NCBI GenBank assembly: GCA_017512725.1
Contig: JAFWEW010000023.1
Coordinates: forward strand, 29,117 to 93,116
Source: Solobacterium sp.
GTDB taxonomy: Bacteria > Bacillota_I > Bacilli_A > Erysipelotrichales > Erysipelotrichaceae
DNA: 64,000 bases
Reading direction: 5' to 3'
The position numbers were made by a program, and so were the translations under genes. Each line of letters starts with the position of its first letter. Position 1 is the first letter of the stretch. Positions 17,185 to 27,169 of this stretch are shown one piece after another. The notes beneath the pieces are model-generated. The model saw only the letters and a list, made by a program, of their open reading frames with translations, did no database searches and had not been told where the DNA came from.

Positions 17185-19104
17185 ATGGGTAAATTTCAGG
17201 ACGATGCGACCAGGCTGCTTGAATACGTAGGCGGCTCGGAAAACATCAATGCGGTCACTCACTGCGTGACGAGAATGCGGTTCGTTCTCGCCGATCCAGC
17301 AAAGGCGGACATCAAAAAGATCGAATCACTTCCGTCAGTCAAAGGCACCTTTACACAGGCCGGTCAGTTTCAGGTAATCATCGGCAATGAGGTGGCTGAC
17401 TTCTACAAGGATTTCACTGCGGTAGCCGGCATTGAAGGCGTCTCGAAAGATGCCCTCAAGAGTGCCGCCAAGAGTAACCAGACACCGCTTCAGAAGGCGA
17501 TGTCCAATATCGCAGAAATCTTTGCACCGCTGATTCCGGCGATTATCTGCGGCGGTCTCATTCTCGGTTTCCGCAACATTCTCGAAACAGCAGTCGTTCT
17601 GCAGGAAGGCACCTTCCTGGCAGGTCTCGACAAGTTCCTGTGGATCATCGGTGAAGCAGTGTTCCATACCGGTATCCCGGTCGGCATCTGCTGGTCCGTC
17701 ATGCGCAAAATGGGCGGAACCCCGATCCTCGGTGTGGTTCTTGGTCTCACACTGATCTCCGGTCAGCTTGTCAACGCATACGGGGTTGCGGGCATGGCAG
17801 CGGACGCATGGGCTCCGAACTATGTCTGGAACTTCGGCTTTGCGAGCTTCCGGATGATCGGCTATCAGGCACAGGTCATCCCGGCAATTCTTGCGGCATT
17901 CACACTGGCGTATCTGGAACGGTTCTTCAAACGGATCGTACCGCAGGTCGTACAGATGATCCTCGTTCCGTTCTTATCCCTTCTGCTGGCGGTTATGGCA
18001 GCACACTTCGTACTTGGCCCAATCGGATGGAAGATCGGTGAAGTGGTATCGAACTTCGTCATGGCTGGTATCTCCGGCAACTTCCGTGTTCTCTTCGGTG
18101 CGGTATTCGGATTCTTCTATGCACCGCTTGTCATCACGGGTCTTCACCACATGTCCAACGCGATCGATCTTCAGCTGATCAACACGACCGGCGGAACGAT
18201 GCTGTGGCCGATGATTGCACTCTCCAACATCGCACAGGGTTCTGCAGTTGCGGGCATGTCCTATCTGCAGCGCAGGAATGTCAGAGCACAGGAAGTTAAC
18301 TATCCTTCCATGATCTCCTGCTGGCTGGGTGTTACGGAACCGGCAATGTTCGGTATCAACCTCAAGTACCAGTGGCCGTTCATCTGCGCAATGATCGGTT
18401 CCTCCATTGCGGCAGTCATCTCCACACTGTTTGGTGTTACTGCAGCGGCGATCGGTGTCGGCGGTCTGCCTGGCATTATCTCGATCTTCCCGCAGTACAT
18501 GGCAATCTTCGCAATTGCGATGCTTGTGGCACTGGTCGTTCCGTTTGTGCTTACCGTTCTGATCGGCCGTAAAAAGATCAATCCGGCAACCGGCGAACTC
18601 TATGAAGAAGACGCTCCGGAAGAAGAAAAGGCAGCTCCGGTTTTCACCGATGCAGAGAAGAATGAGGATTTCGCAGCGGTTGCCTATGGTACGATCATGC
18701 CGGTAACCGAAGTCGAAGATCAGGTCTTCGCTTCCAAGGCAATGGGTGACGGCATTGCGATCGATCCGAAGAACGGAAAGATCTACGCACCGTATTCCGG
18801 TGAAATCACCGTGGCATTCCCGACCGGTCACGCCTATGGCATGAAAACCGCCGGCGGAAAAGAAGTGCTGATCCATATCGGCATGGATACCGTTGAACTG
18901 AACGGAAAGGGATTCAAGCCTGCCGTAAAGCAGGGTGACAAGGTCAGACAGGGCGATCTTCTTACCGAGATCGATCTGGATTATATCCGCTCGCAGGGGA
19001 AACCGGTCATCACACCGGTCATCTTCACCGACGGTACGGCAGTAGAACTTCTCAAGAAAGGAGAAGTTCAGGCAAAGGAAACCGGTATTGTAAAATTGAG
19101 CTGA
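17185..19104 (+). CDS. treP: PTS trehalose transporter, EIIBCA fusion
   Basis: A 639-residue membrane permease of the glucose-superfamily PTS that imports trehalose as trehalose-6-phosphate. The N-terminal EIIB domain (about 1-85) has the phosphorylated Cys27 in NAVTHCVTRMRF. The hydrophobic EIIC channel spans about 100-470. A complete EIIA(Glc)-like domain is fused at the C-terminus (about 490-639), with the active His564 in VLIHIGMDTVELNGKGF. The attached EIIA means no separate Crr protein is needed. It starts behind GAAAGGAG, downstream of operator 3, and is followed after 7 bases by treC. Confidence 0.95.
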   Translation: MGKFQDDATRLLEYVGGSENINAVTHCVTRMRFVLADPAKADIKKIESLPSVKGTFTQAGQFQVIIGNEVADFYKDFTAVAGIEGVSKDALKSAAKSNQTPLQKAMSNIAEIFAPLIPAIICGGLILGFRNILETAVVLQEGTFLAGLDKFLWIIGEAVFHTGIPVGICWSVMRKMGGTPILGVVLGLTLISGQLVNAYGVAGMAADAWAPNYVWNFGFASFRMIGYQAQVIPAILAAFTLAYLERFFKRIVPQVVQMILVPFLSLLLAVMAAHFVLGPIGWKIGEVVSNFVMAGISGNFRVLFGAVFGFFYAPLVITGLHHMSNAIDLQLINTTGGTMLWPMIALSNIAQGSAVAGMSYLQRRNVRAQEVNYPSMISCWLGVTEPAMFGINLKYQWPFICAMIGSSIAAVISTLFGVTAAAIGVGGLPGIISIFPQYMAIFAIAMLVALVVPFVLTVLIGRKKINPATGELYEEDAPEEEKAAPVFTDAEKNEDFAAVAYGTIMPVTEVEDQVFASKAMGDGIAIDPKNGKIYAPYSGEITVAFPTGHAYGMKTAGGKEVLIHIGMDTVELNGKGFKPAVKQGDKVRQGDLLTEIDLDYIRSQGKPVITPVIFTDGTAVELLKKGEVQAKETGIVKLS

Positions 19105-19111
19105 GGTCTGT

Positions 19112-20755
19112 ATGAGTAAATTCGATAAAATTGTGTACCAGATTTATCCGAAATCCTTTCAGGATTCCAATCATGACGGATGGGGGGATATCCGCGGCGT
19201 CATCTCACGCCTGGATTATCTGCAGGATTTGGGCATCAATTATATCTGGTTTAACCCGATGACGGTCTCTCCTCAGAAAGACAACGGCTATGATGTAAAG
19301 GACTACCGCAGCTTCGATCCGCGCTATGGAACGATGGAAGATTTCGAAGAGCTTGCAAAAGAAGCGAAGAAACGGGGAATCGATATCATGTTCGATATGG
19401 TATTCAATCACACTTCCACCGAACATGAATGGTTCCAGAGAGCACTTGCAGGGGAAGAGAAGTATAAAAACTACTATATCTGGAAAAAGGGCAAAGGACC
19501 GGGAGTTCCTCCGAACAACTGGCAGTCCAAATTCGCAGGAAGCGCATGGGAATATGTCGAGCAGTTTGATGAGTGGTACCTCCATCTGTTCGATGTATCT
19601 CAGGCAGATCTCGACTGGACCAATCCGGAGGTGCGCAGGGAGTGTGCGGATATCGTAAACTTCTGGCGCTCCAAGGGAGTGCATGGCTTCCGCTTCGATG
19701 TCATCAATCTCATCAGCAAATCTTCCTTTGAAGATGATCCGTTCGGCTTTGACGGCCGGCAGTTCTATACCGACGGCCCGAGAGAACATGAATATCTCAA
19801 AGAGCTGAACCGGGCAAGCTTCGGCCAGGATGAAGACCATCTGACGGTCGGGGAGATGAGCTCCACCACGATCGACAACTGCATCCAATACTCCGGGGCA
19901 GACAGTGAAGAACTGGATATGGTGTTCTCCTTCCATCATCTCAAGGTGGATTACCACAACAAGATGAAATGGGAACTGCAGGAACCGGACTTCATGGAAC
20001 TCAAGGCACTGCTCAGCGAATGGCAGGTAGCCATGCAGGAAAACAATGCGTGGAACGCACTGTTCTGGAACTGCCATGACCAGCCCCGTTCGGTATCCCG
20101 GTTCGGAAATGACGGGAAGTACCGGAAGGAAAGCGCAAAGATGCTCGCTGCCGCACTGCATATGCTGAGGGGGACCCCGTATGTGTACCAGGGAGAAGAG
20201 ATCGGAATGCCGAATGCGTATTTCACGGATATCTCAGAATACGCAGATGTTGAGAGCACAAACATCTATGACATTCTTCTCAGGGAAGGCCATCCGAAGG
20301 AAGAGGTGCTTCATATTCTGCAGGAACGTTCCCGTGACAATGCCAGAACCCCGATGCAGTGGGATGACAGTCCAAACGGCGGATTCTCGGATGTGACGCC
20401 CTGGCTCAAGAGTGCTTCCAGCTATCCGGACGTCAATGTCAAAACGGACCGGGAGAGCGAAGATTCGATCTTCGCATTCTACCAGAACCTGATCCGTCTG
20501 AGAAAGACGATGAAGGTTGTTCAGGAAGGGTGGTTCTCTCCGCTTCTGGAAGAAGACCGGCAGGTATTTGCCTACCGGCGGGACTATGAATCCGAACATC
20601 TGATCTGTCTGAACAATTTCTATGAGGCAGAGACGGAAGTGACACTGCCGCTGGAAGGATATGAAATCCTGCTGGGCAACTATCCGGATGCGAAGGTGAC
20701 GGATTCCATCCGCCTGCGCCCTTATGAAACACTGATTCTATACAAAAAAGACTGA
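19112..20755 (+). CDS. treC: Alpha,alpha-phosphotrehalase (trehalose-6-phosphate hydrolase)
   Basis: A 547-residue GH13 enzyme that splits trehalose-6-phosphate into glucose and glucose-6-phosphate. The four GH13 regions are visible: DMVFNHTS (His100), GFRFDVINL with nucleophile Asp196, VGEMS with acid/base Glu248, and FWNCHDQPR with His322 and Asp323. The N-terminal start MSKFDKIVYQIYPKSFQDSN is typical of TreC. It completes the treP-treC operon and is followed by a terminator. Confidence 0.95.
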   Translation: MSKFDKIVYQIYPKSFQDSNHDGWGDIRGVISRLDYLQDLGINYIWFNPMTVSPQKDNGYDVKDYRSFDPRYGTMEDFEELAKEAKKRGIDIMFDMVFNHTSTEHEWFQRALAGEEKYKNYYIWKKGKGPGVPPNNWQSKFAGSAWEYVEQFDEWYLHLFDVSQADLDWTNPEVRRECADIVNFWRSKGVHGFRFDVINLISKSSFEDDPFGFDGRQFYTDGPREHEYLKELNRASFGQDEDHLTVGEMSSTTIDNCIQYSGADSEELDMVFSFHHLKVDYHNKMKWELQEPDFMELKALLSEWQVAMQENNAWNALFWNCHDQPRSVSRFGNDGKYRKESAKMLAAALHMLRGTPYVYQGEEIGMPNAYFTDISEYADVESTNIYDILLREGHPKEEVLHILQERSRDNARTPMQWDDSPNGGFSDVTPWLKSASSYPDVNVKTDRESEDSIFAFYQNLIRLRKTMKVVQEGWFSPLLEEDRQVFAYRRDYESEHLICLNNFYEAETEVTLPLEGYEILLGNYPDAKVTDSIRLRPYETLILYKKD

Positions 20756-20761
20756 ATGAAT

Positions 20762-20811
20762 ACTGCAGCTCCACAGGATCACAATGAAGTAATCCGGAAC
20801 TGCAGTTTTTT
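20762..20811 (+). terminator. Terminator of treP-treC
   Basis: ACTGCAG (20762-20768) pairs with CTGCAGT (20800-20806), with an inner GGAT/ATCC helix, followed by a run of T to 20811. Confidence 0.7.
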
Positions 20812-20819
20812 GATATTCG

Positions 20820-20847
20820 AAAAAAATACCCCCGGATCATCCGGGGG
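20820..20847 (-). terminator. Terminator of asnA
   Basis: A strong GC hairpin (CCCCCGG with CCGGGGG, 20829-20847) is followed on the minus strand by TA and then seven T. It ends asnA 8 bases after its stop. Confidence 0.85.
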
Positions 20848-20854
20848 TCATGCA

Positions 20855-21865
20855 TTACAGTAACGGAATATTGTTTTTCTCGCAGGCCTTTACCATTTCC
20901 TTTGGCCAGATGCTTGCCTGAACTTCTCCGACATGCGCTTTGTTCAACAGCAACATGCACAGACGGCTCTGACCGATTCCGCCGCCGATCGTATACGGCA
21001 GTTCCTTCTTCTGGATCATCTGATGGTACGGAAGGGAAAGACGTCCTTCGCAGTGGTTTGCCCTGCACTGGGTGACGATGGAATTCTCATCGACACGGAT
21101 GCCCATGGATGAGATTTCAAGCGCGGTTGAGAGACTTGGCAGCCAGAACAGGAGATCTCCGTTCAGGTTCCAGTCATCATAGTCCGGTGCTCTGCCGTCA
21201 TGCGGGTGATTGGAACGGTGCAGCGGCCAGCCGATCTGTTTGATAAAGACACAGCCTTTTTCTCTTGTGATTGCCGTTTCCCGGTCCTTTACAGACAGAT
21301 CCGGGTAGCGGTCTTCCAGCTCCTGGCTGGTAATGAAGAATACATCATCTGCCAGATGGCATACTGCCTGGGGATATTTGTACCAGACTTCGTGTTCCAT
21401 ATGCTTGATGATCTTGAAGATTTCCCGTACGGTCGCTTCCAGCGTTTCTTCCGTACGTTCTTTTTTTGTGATGATCTTTTCCCAGTCCCACTGATCGACA
21501 TAGGCACTGTGGGTATTATCGAGCAGTTCATCTCGGCGGATCGCATTCATATTGGTATATAGTCCCTCATGAACCGTAAATCCGTATTTCTTCAGTGCGA
21601 ACCGTTTCCACTTGGCAAGGGACTGAACGACTTCGATCCGCTCTTCACTCATCTCCTGCATTTCAAAGGAGACCGGCCGTTCGATACCGTTCAGGTCATC
21701 GTTGAGACCGCTTTTCTTAGTCACAAACAGCGGAGCGCTGATCCGGGAGAGATTCATTTCCTTTCCGAATTCCTTCTGGAATGTATCACGGATATACTTG
21801 ATCGCTTCCTGGGTTTCACGAATTGACAGGACTGGATCATATCCTTTCGGTGTTATGAGTTTCAT
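20855..21865 (-). CDS. asnA: Aspartate--ammonia ligase
   Basis: A 336-residue ammonia-dependent asparagine synthetase of the class II aminoacyl-tRNA synthetase fold. It makes asparagine from aspartate, ammonia and ATP. Family blocks include the N-terminal [19 protein letters not shown], the [12 protein letters not shown] segment, the DQWDWEK motif and the C-terminal glycine-rich [16 protein letters not shown]. Length matches E. coli AsnA (330). It stands alone on the minus strand with a GGGAGG ribosome site and its own terminator. Confidence 0.96.
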   Translation of the reverse strand: MKLITPKGYDPVLSIRETQEAIKYIRDTFQKEFGKEMNLSRISAPLFVTKKSGLNDDLNGIERPVSFEMQEMSEERIEVVQSLAKWKRFALKKYGFTVHEGLYTNMNAIRRDELLDNTHSAYVDQWDWEKIITKKERTEETLEATVREIFKIIKHMEHEVWYKYPQAVCHLADDVFFITSQELEDRYPDLSVKDRETAITREKGCVFIKQIGWPLHRSNHPHDGRAPDYDDWNLNGDLLFWLPSLSTALEISSMGIRVDENSIVTQCRANHCEGRLSLPYHQMIQKKELPYTIGGGIGQSRLCMLLLNKAHVGEVQASIWPKEMVKACEKNNIPLL

Positions 21866-21946
21866 GATGACTCCCTCCTACAAGAGACTATTCTACCAAA
21901 ACTGTGCCTGAATATTTCAGGGAATTTTCTGAAAATGGTTTCAAAC

Positions 21947-21971
21947 AAAAAGGCCGGCTTCTTTACCGGCC
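21947..21971 (-). terminator. Terminator of the first ABC exporter pair
   Basis: GGCCGG (21952-21957) pairs with CCGGCC (21966-21971), followed on the minus strand by TTTTTG. It lies 6 bases beyond the stop codon. Confidence 0.8.
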
Positions 21972-21977
21972 TGGGTG

Positions 21978-23825
21978 TTATACATCTGCGAACTGCGAGT
22001 TGTAGAGATTTGCGTAGAAGCCGTTCTTTGCCATGAGTTCCTCATGGGTACCGACTTCCACGATATCGCCGTGATCCATGCACAGGATCATATCCGCATT
22101 GCGGATCGTGGAAAGACGGTGTGCGATGACAAAGCTGGTCCGACCCTTCATGAGGTTTTCCATGCCTTTCTGGATCAGGGTTTCCGTACGGGTATCGACG
22201 GAAGAAGTCGCTTCATCGAGGATCAGGATCTTCGGATCACTGAGGAACGCTCTTGCGATGGTAAGCAGCTGTTTCTGACCCTGAGAGATGTTTGTGGATT
22301 CTTCGTTGATCACCGTATCGTAGCCGTTCTCCAGCGTGCGGATAAAGTGATCCGCATAGGCGGCATCTGCAGCTTTGATCACTTCTTCATCCGTCGCATC
22401 CATGCGTCCATACCGGATGTTTTCCATCACGGTTCCGGAAGAGAGCCATGCGTCCTGAAGCACCATACCGAAGGCATCCCGCAGATCAGTGCGGCGAAGC
22501 TTCCGGGTATCGATGCCGTCCACCCTGATCGTACCGCTGTTAAGTTCATAGAAGCGCATCAGAAGTTTGACGATCGTCGTCTTTCCGGCACCGGTCGGTC
22601 CGACGATTGCGACCTGCTGTCCTTCTTTAATGGAAGTGCTGAAATCATGAATGATGATCTCGTTGGGGTTATATCCGAAACAGACATTCTCAAAGTCCAC
22701 ATTGCCGCGTACGGCAATCTCACCGCTTTCATCCCGGATCGATACCGGATCTTCCGGATCGGGATTTTCTTCGGGCTGCTCTAGGAACTCAAAGACCCGT
22801 TCGGCGGCAGCAGCGGTGCTCTGCAGTACATTCATGATCTGAGCGGTCTGGGTGATCGGCTGATTGAAGGAACGTACATAGGAGATAAACGCCTGAATGT
22901 CGCCGATCGCAAGACCGTTATGAATGGAAAGATATCCGCCCAGAACAACACAGCCCACATAACCAACATTTCCGATCAGGTTGGTGATCGGCATCATGAG
23001 ACCGCTGACAAACTGGGATTTCCAGCCTGCGTTATACAGGTCATTGTTGAGCTGGCTGAATTCTTCGATGGAACGCGCTTCTCCATTGAAGGCCTTCATG
23101 ACGATATGTCCGCCATACATTTCCTCAATATGCCCGTTGACCTTGCCGAGCGTTCTCTGCTGGGCTTTGAAGTAGGGCTGGGAATGCTTTACGACAAATG
23201 CCGCCGCAATACCCGACAGCGGTACAACGATCAGTGCCATCAGGGTCAGCTGCCAGGAAATCCGGATCATCATGTACAGAACACCGATGATCGTAACAAG
23301 TGAGGTAAAGATCTGCTGTACCGACTGGTTCAGCGACTGGGAGACGGTATCCACGTCATTGGTGACGCGGGAGAGCACTTCTCCATGGGTCTGGGAATCA
23401 AAGTATTTCAATGGAAGCTTGTTGATCTTCTGACTGATTTCCTTGCGCAGTGTATAGGTAACACGCTGGGTGACACCGGCCATGAGCCATCCCTGAACAT
23501 AGGAGAATATGGCAGATACAACATAGATGACGGCAAGCGTACGCAGGATCCGGAAGATCTTATCGAAATCAATGCCGCCTTCTCCGGTATACTTGGCAAA
23601 GAGACCCTGCGCCAGTGCAGTCGTGGCATTGCCGAGTACTTTCGGGCCGATGATCGTAAAGACGGTGGAAGCCATCGCAAAGACAATGATGATAAACAGC
23701 TGCGGATAGTAGGGACGAAGATAGCGGAAGAGCTTGCGGATCGTTCCGCCGAAATCCTTCGCTTTATCTCCGGCCATCATTCCGCGCCGGCCGGATCCAG
23801 GACCTCTTCTGTTCGCGGTGCTCAT
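21978..23825 (-). CDS. ABC exporter half-transporter, canonical ATP site
   Basis: A 615-residue ABC exporter subunit with six expected membrane helices (about 30-340) and a C-terminal ATPase. The ATPase has Walker A GPTGAGKTT, signature ISQGQKQ, Walker B LILDEATSSVDT with the catalytic glutamate, and the switch histidine in IAHRLST. The N-terminus is a Gly/Arg-rich cytoplasmic tail. Its start overlaps the stop of the upstream gene by 4 bases, and the partner has a degenerate ATP site, so the two almost certainly form a heterodimer of the BmrCD/TM287-288 type. Substrate unknown; multidrug or lipid export is typical of the group. Confidence 0.92.
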   Translation of the reverse strand: MSTANRRGPGSGRRGMMAGDKAKDFGGTIRKLFRYLRPYYPQLFIIIVFAMASTVFTIIGPKVLGNATTALAQGLFAKYTGEGGIDFDKIFRILRTLAVIYVVSAIFSYVQGWLMAGVTQRVTYTLRKEISQKINKLPLKYFDSQTHGEVLSRVTNDVDTVSQSLNQSVQQIFTSLVTIIGVLYMMIRISWQLTLMALIVVPLSGIAAAFVVKHSQPYFKAQQRTLGKVNGHIEEMYGGHIVMKAFNGEARSIEEFSQLNNDLYNAGWKSQFVSGLMMPITNLIGNVGYVGCVVLGGYLSIHNGLAIGDIQAFISYVRSFNQPITQTAQIMNVLQSTAAAAERVFEFLEQPEENPDPEDPVSIRDESGEIAVRGNVDFENVCFGYNPNEIIIHDFSTSIKEGQQVAIVGPTGAGKTTIVKLLMRFYELNSGTIRVDGIDTRKLRRTDLRDAFGMVLQDAWLSSGTVMENIRYGRMDATDEEVIKAADAAYADHFIRTLENGYDTVINEESTNISQGQKQLLTIARAFLSDPKILILDEATSSVDTRTETLIQKGMENLMKGRTSFVIAHRLSTIRNADMILCMDHGDIVEVGTHEELMAKNGFYANLYNSQFADV

Positions 23826-25990
23826 GCGAGTTCCTCCTCACTCAGCTGACTGAGTGCGATTTCCTGATAGACACTGCAGTTCTTCATCAGGGCGTCGTGG
23901 GTTCCGATTCCGGTGATTTCTCCGTTATCGAGAACGATGATCTTATCGGCATGACGGATCGTACTGATCCGCTGGGCAACGATCAGAACCGTTGCCTTTG
24001 TTTTTTCAACCAGACGGTTCAGCGCTTCCCGGAGTTTTGCGTCCGTGGCGTAGTCCAGGGCAGAGAACGCATCATCGAAGATATAGACCTGCGGATCTTT
24101 GACGAGGGCTCTGGCAATCGAAAGCCGCTGTTTCTGACCGCCGGATACATTCGTGCCGCCCTGGGCAACCGGTTCCTGAATTCCCTTTGGCATCCGGTCT
24201 ACGAATTCCTTCGACTGGGATACGTCCAGTGCCTGCAGGATCATTTCCGGACTTGCGGCTTCATCCGCATAACGCAGATTGGATTCGATCGTACCGGAGA
24301 AGAGGATTCCCTTCTGCGGTACATATCCGATCCGGTCACGCAGATCACTTTGCCGCACATCCCGGATATCGGTATTGCCATAGGTGATCGATCCTTCTGT
24401 GACATCGAAGAACCGGGGGATCAGATTCACTAAGGTGCTCTTTCCGGAACCGGTGGATCCGATAAAGGCAACTGTCTCACCCGGATTGGCTTCAAAGCTG
24501 ATATGACGCAGCACGCTTTCTTCCGCATTCGGATAGCGGAAGGAAACATCGTGGAAGGTGATGGGCTGATTCTCCTGCGGGAGTGTTTTTGGATCGTTTG
24601 GATCGTGGATCATCGGTTCGGTTTCCAGCACCTCAAAGATACGGGTGGCACTGACCGAGGAACGGGGAATCATAATGAAGATCACGGCGACGATCATAAA
24701 GGACATCAGCACATGGATCGCATACTGCAGGAATGCCATCATGTCTCCAATCTGCATGGTTCCAAGATCTATCTGCCGGCTGGCGGACCAGATGATCAGC
24801 ACGGAAATAAAGCTCATCAGAAAGGTCATTGCCGGCATGATCGTCGCGAGCATCCGGTTGACAAAGATATTGACGCTTGTGATCTCGCGGTTGACATCGT
24901 CAAAGCGTTTCTCTTCAACTTCCTGGTTGTTGAATGCCCGGATGACCAGCATGCCGGAAAGCTGTTCCCGTGTCACAAGGTTCAGCCGGTCAACGAGTTT
25001 CTGAATCAGACGGAATTTCGGAAGGGTCATAACAAAGGTGATGGTCATGAGAATAACGATGACCAGCAGTACCCAGCCGAGGATATTTGCCATGCCCTTG
25101 TAGCGCATGACCTTGAACAGCGACGTCAGACCCATAAACGGTGCAAACAGCACGACCCGGAGGCTCATGTTTATCACCTGCTGGATCTGCTGGATATCAT
25201 TGGTTGTACGGGTGATCAGAGAAGCCGTGGAAAAGCGGCTGAACTCTTCACTGGAGAACGATTCGACCCGCCGGAAAACATCGGCACGCATATTGCGGCA
25301 GGCACCGGTCGCCGTGCGGGAAGAAAGGAATGAAGATCCGACTGCACAGAGACTTCCAAGAAAGGTGATTAACAACATCATCAGACCTTCTTTCAGAATG
25401 TACTGGTTCTGCAGGGATTCGATATTCATTCCAAGTGCCGCATATTCATTTTTCAATGCCAGTAAAGAAGCAGACTTTTGGTTTTCCTCCGTATAAGAAG
25501 AAAGCTGTTCCGATACTTTGGAAAGGATCGTTTCCTTCATTTCCGGATTTGTTTCGAGCATGGTATACAGCGCTTGGCTGTCCATTCCGCTCATTTCCGC
25601 CGCCGGTTCGCTTTCCAGCATGGAGACGATCAGAAAGGAACTGCTGAAATCCGCAGAGCTGTCCGGGGATGAGAGAACATACACATCTTCCGATTTCATG
25701 GCAGGATAGAGATCTGCCATTTCCGTACTGCCGGATGGATACAAGGTATAGCTCTTTTGGAACTGCTCCTGTTCTTCCTCACTCATAAACAGAAACATAT
25801 GTTCCGCCGTGCTGGCCCGCAGTGCCTGGGGAACCGGATCACTGATGCCGCTGTACTGAATGCCGTAGGTAACGATTCCGGACATGTAATCCGGAAGGGC
25901 AAGCTCAAACTGAACCTGGGCAAAGGTCAGTACAATGATCGCAATGACCGACAGCCAGAATGGTTTTAAGTAGCGCAGGGCTTTGATCAT
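23822..25990 (-). CDS. ABC exporter half-transporter, degenerate ATP site, large insertion
   Basis: A 722-residue ABC exporter subunit. It has Walker A GSTGSGKST and signature VSGGQKQR, but the Walker B glutamate is Asp (IFDDAFSALD) and the switch histidine is Gln (VAQRIST), the usual pattern of the non-hydrolysing half of a heterodimer. Between TM1 (about 9-28) and TM2 (about 205-225) there is a polar insertion of some 170 residues that should face outside. The start at 25990 is chosen because AAAGGAGGT lies 6 bases upstream; an in-frame TTG at 26020 precedes that site. A minus-strand TATAAT box at 26020-26025 is the likely -10 element. Confidence 0.92.
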   Translation of the reverse strand: MIKALRYLKPFWLSVIAIIVLTFAQVQFELALPDYMSGIVTYGIQYSGISDPVPQALRASTAEHMFLFMSEEEQEQFQKSYTLYPSGSTEMADLYPAMKSEDVYVLSSPDSSADFSSSFLIVSMLESEPAAEMSGMDSQALYTMLETNPEMKETILSKVSEQLSSYTEENQKSASLLALKNEYAALGMNIESLQNQYILKEGLMMLLITFLGSLCAVGSSFLSSRTATGACRNMRADVFRRVESFSSEEFSRFSTASLITRTTNDIQQIQQVINMSLRVVLFAPFMGLTSLFKVMRYKGMANILGWVLLVIVILMTITFVMTLPKFRLIQKLVDRLNLVTREQLSGMLVIRAFNNQEVEEKRFDDVNREITSVNIFVNRMLATIMPAMTFLMSFISVLIIWSASRQIDLGTMQIGDMMAFLQYAIHVLMSFMIVAVIFIMIPRSSVSATRIFEVLETEPMIHDPNDPKTLPQENQPITFHDVSFRYPNAEESVLRHISFEANPGETVAFIGSTGSGKSTLVNLIPRFFDVTEGSITYGNTDIRDVRQSDLRDRIGYVPQKGILFSGTIESNLRYADEAASPEMILQALDVSQSKEFVDRMPKGIQEPVAQGGTNVSGGQKQRLSIARALVKDPQVYIFDDAFSALDYATDAKLREALNRLVEKTKATVLIVAQRISTIRHADKIIVLDNGEITGIGTHDALMKNCSVYQEIALSQLSEEELA

Positions 25991-26122
25991 GCGGGAACCT
26001 CCTTTAATATTTCCCCACAATTATAAAACGTAAAAAAGGGGAAAACGGAAATGCATTTGGGTTTTCCTGCATGTCGGATGAAGGTATCATGGTAGTACAT
26101 GAAAACAGGAGTATTAATTCTT

Positions 26123-27169
26123 ATGGAAAAACTGTATTTTGCGTCGGACTATCAGGAAGGAATGTGCGAAGAAATCCTTGAACGCCTTCGGGAAACCAAC
26201 CGGGTGCCGGTCAGCGGCTATGGTACGGATGAATACTGTGAAGCGGCAAGGGAAAAGATCCGCAGTGCCTGCGGGCTTCCGGATGCGGAAGTATTCTTCA
26301 TCAGCGGCGGTACACAGGCAAACAAGACCGTTATCGCGGCAGCCCTGCGTGAGTACCAGGGGGTAATCTCAGCAGATACCGGCCATGTTAACCTGCATGA
26401 GGCAGGTGCGATCGAATATACCGGCCACAAGGTACTGGCGGTGCCGGGAGACCATGGGAAACTGCCGGCCAAAGCCCTGCGGGAATATCTCGAAACCTTC
26501 TACGGGGATGCCAACCACGAACATATGGTCCAGCCCGGAATGGTATACATTTCCCAGCCGACCGAATACGGGACCCTGTATTCGAAACAGGAGCTTACGG
26601 AACTGCGGGAAATCTGCGACCAGTATGAACTGCCGCTGTATGCGGACGGTGCACGGCTTGCCTACGCACTGGCATGTGAAGAAAATGATGTGACGCTCTG
26701 TGATCTGGCGCATCTGACCGATGTGTTCTATATCGGCGGGACCAAATGCGGCGCGATGATCGGAGAAGCAATCGTCATCCGGAACAAAGCTCTGATGCCG
26801 CATTTCTTTACTTCGATCAAGCAGCACGGTGCTTTGCTGGCAAAGGGAAGGCTGCTGGGAATCTCGTTTGGAACGCTGTTCACCAATGGTCTGTATGAAA
26901 CGCTTGGAACGCACGCACTTGAAATGGCGGCGAAGCTGAAGCAGGCGCTGCGGGAAAATCACTGGAAGTTTTTCTTTGAAACACCGACCAATCAGATCTT
27001 TGTGGTCGTGGAAAACGAAGTGCTGAAGCAGCTTGGGGAATCCGTGGTATACAGCTTCTGGGAAAAGTATGATGATACGCATACGGTAATCCGCTTTGCG
27101 ACGAGCTGGGCAACACCGCAGGAAGATGTGGATCAGCTGATCGGTCTCTTACGGACGCTCTCCGCTTAA
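26123..27169 (+). CDS. ltaE: Low-specificity L-threonine aldolase
   Basis: A 348-residue fold-type I PLP enzyme of the threonine aldolase (beta-eliminating lyase) family, which cleaves threonine or allo-threonine to glycine and acetaldehyde. Landmarks are FISGGTQANKTVI, ADTGHVNLHEAGAIE, YADGARLAYAL with the PLP aspartate, and YIGGTKCGAMIG with the PLP lysine. The ATG at 26123 has AGGAG 11 bases upstream. An in-frame ATG at 26099 lies 8 bases after a TATCAT box and would need leaderless translation. The gene ends in a 4-base convergent overlap with the DeoR gene. With IlvA it gives two routes that consume threonine. Confidence 0.9.
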   Translation: MEKLYFASDYQEGMCEEILERLRETNRVPVSGYGTDEYCEAAREKIRSACGLPDAEVFFISGGTQANKTVIAAALREYQGVISADTGHVNLHEAGAIEYTGHKVLAVPGDHGKLPAKALREYLETFYGDANHEHMVQPGMVYISQPTEYGTLYSKQELTELREICDQYELPLYADGARLAYALACEENDVTLCDLAHLTDVFYIGGTKCGAMIGEAIVIRNKALMPHFFTSIKQHGALLAKGRLLGISFGTLFTNGLYETLGTHALEMAAKLKQALRENHWKFFFETPTNQIFVVVENEVLKQLGESVVYSFWEKYDDTHTVIRFATSWATPQEDVDQLIGLLRTLSA

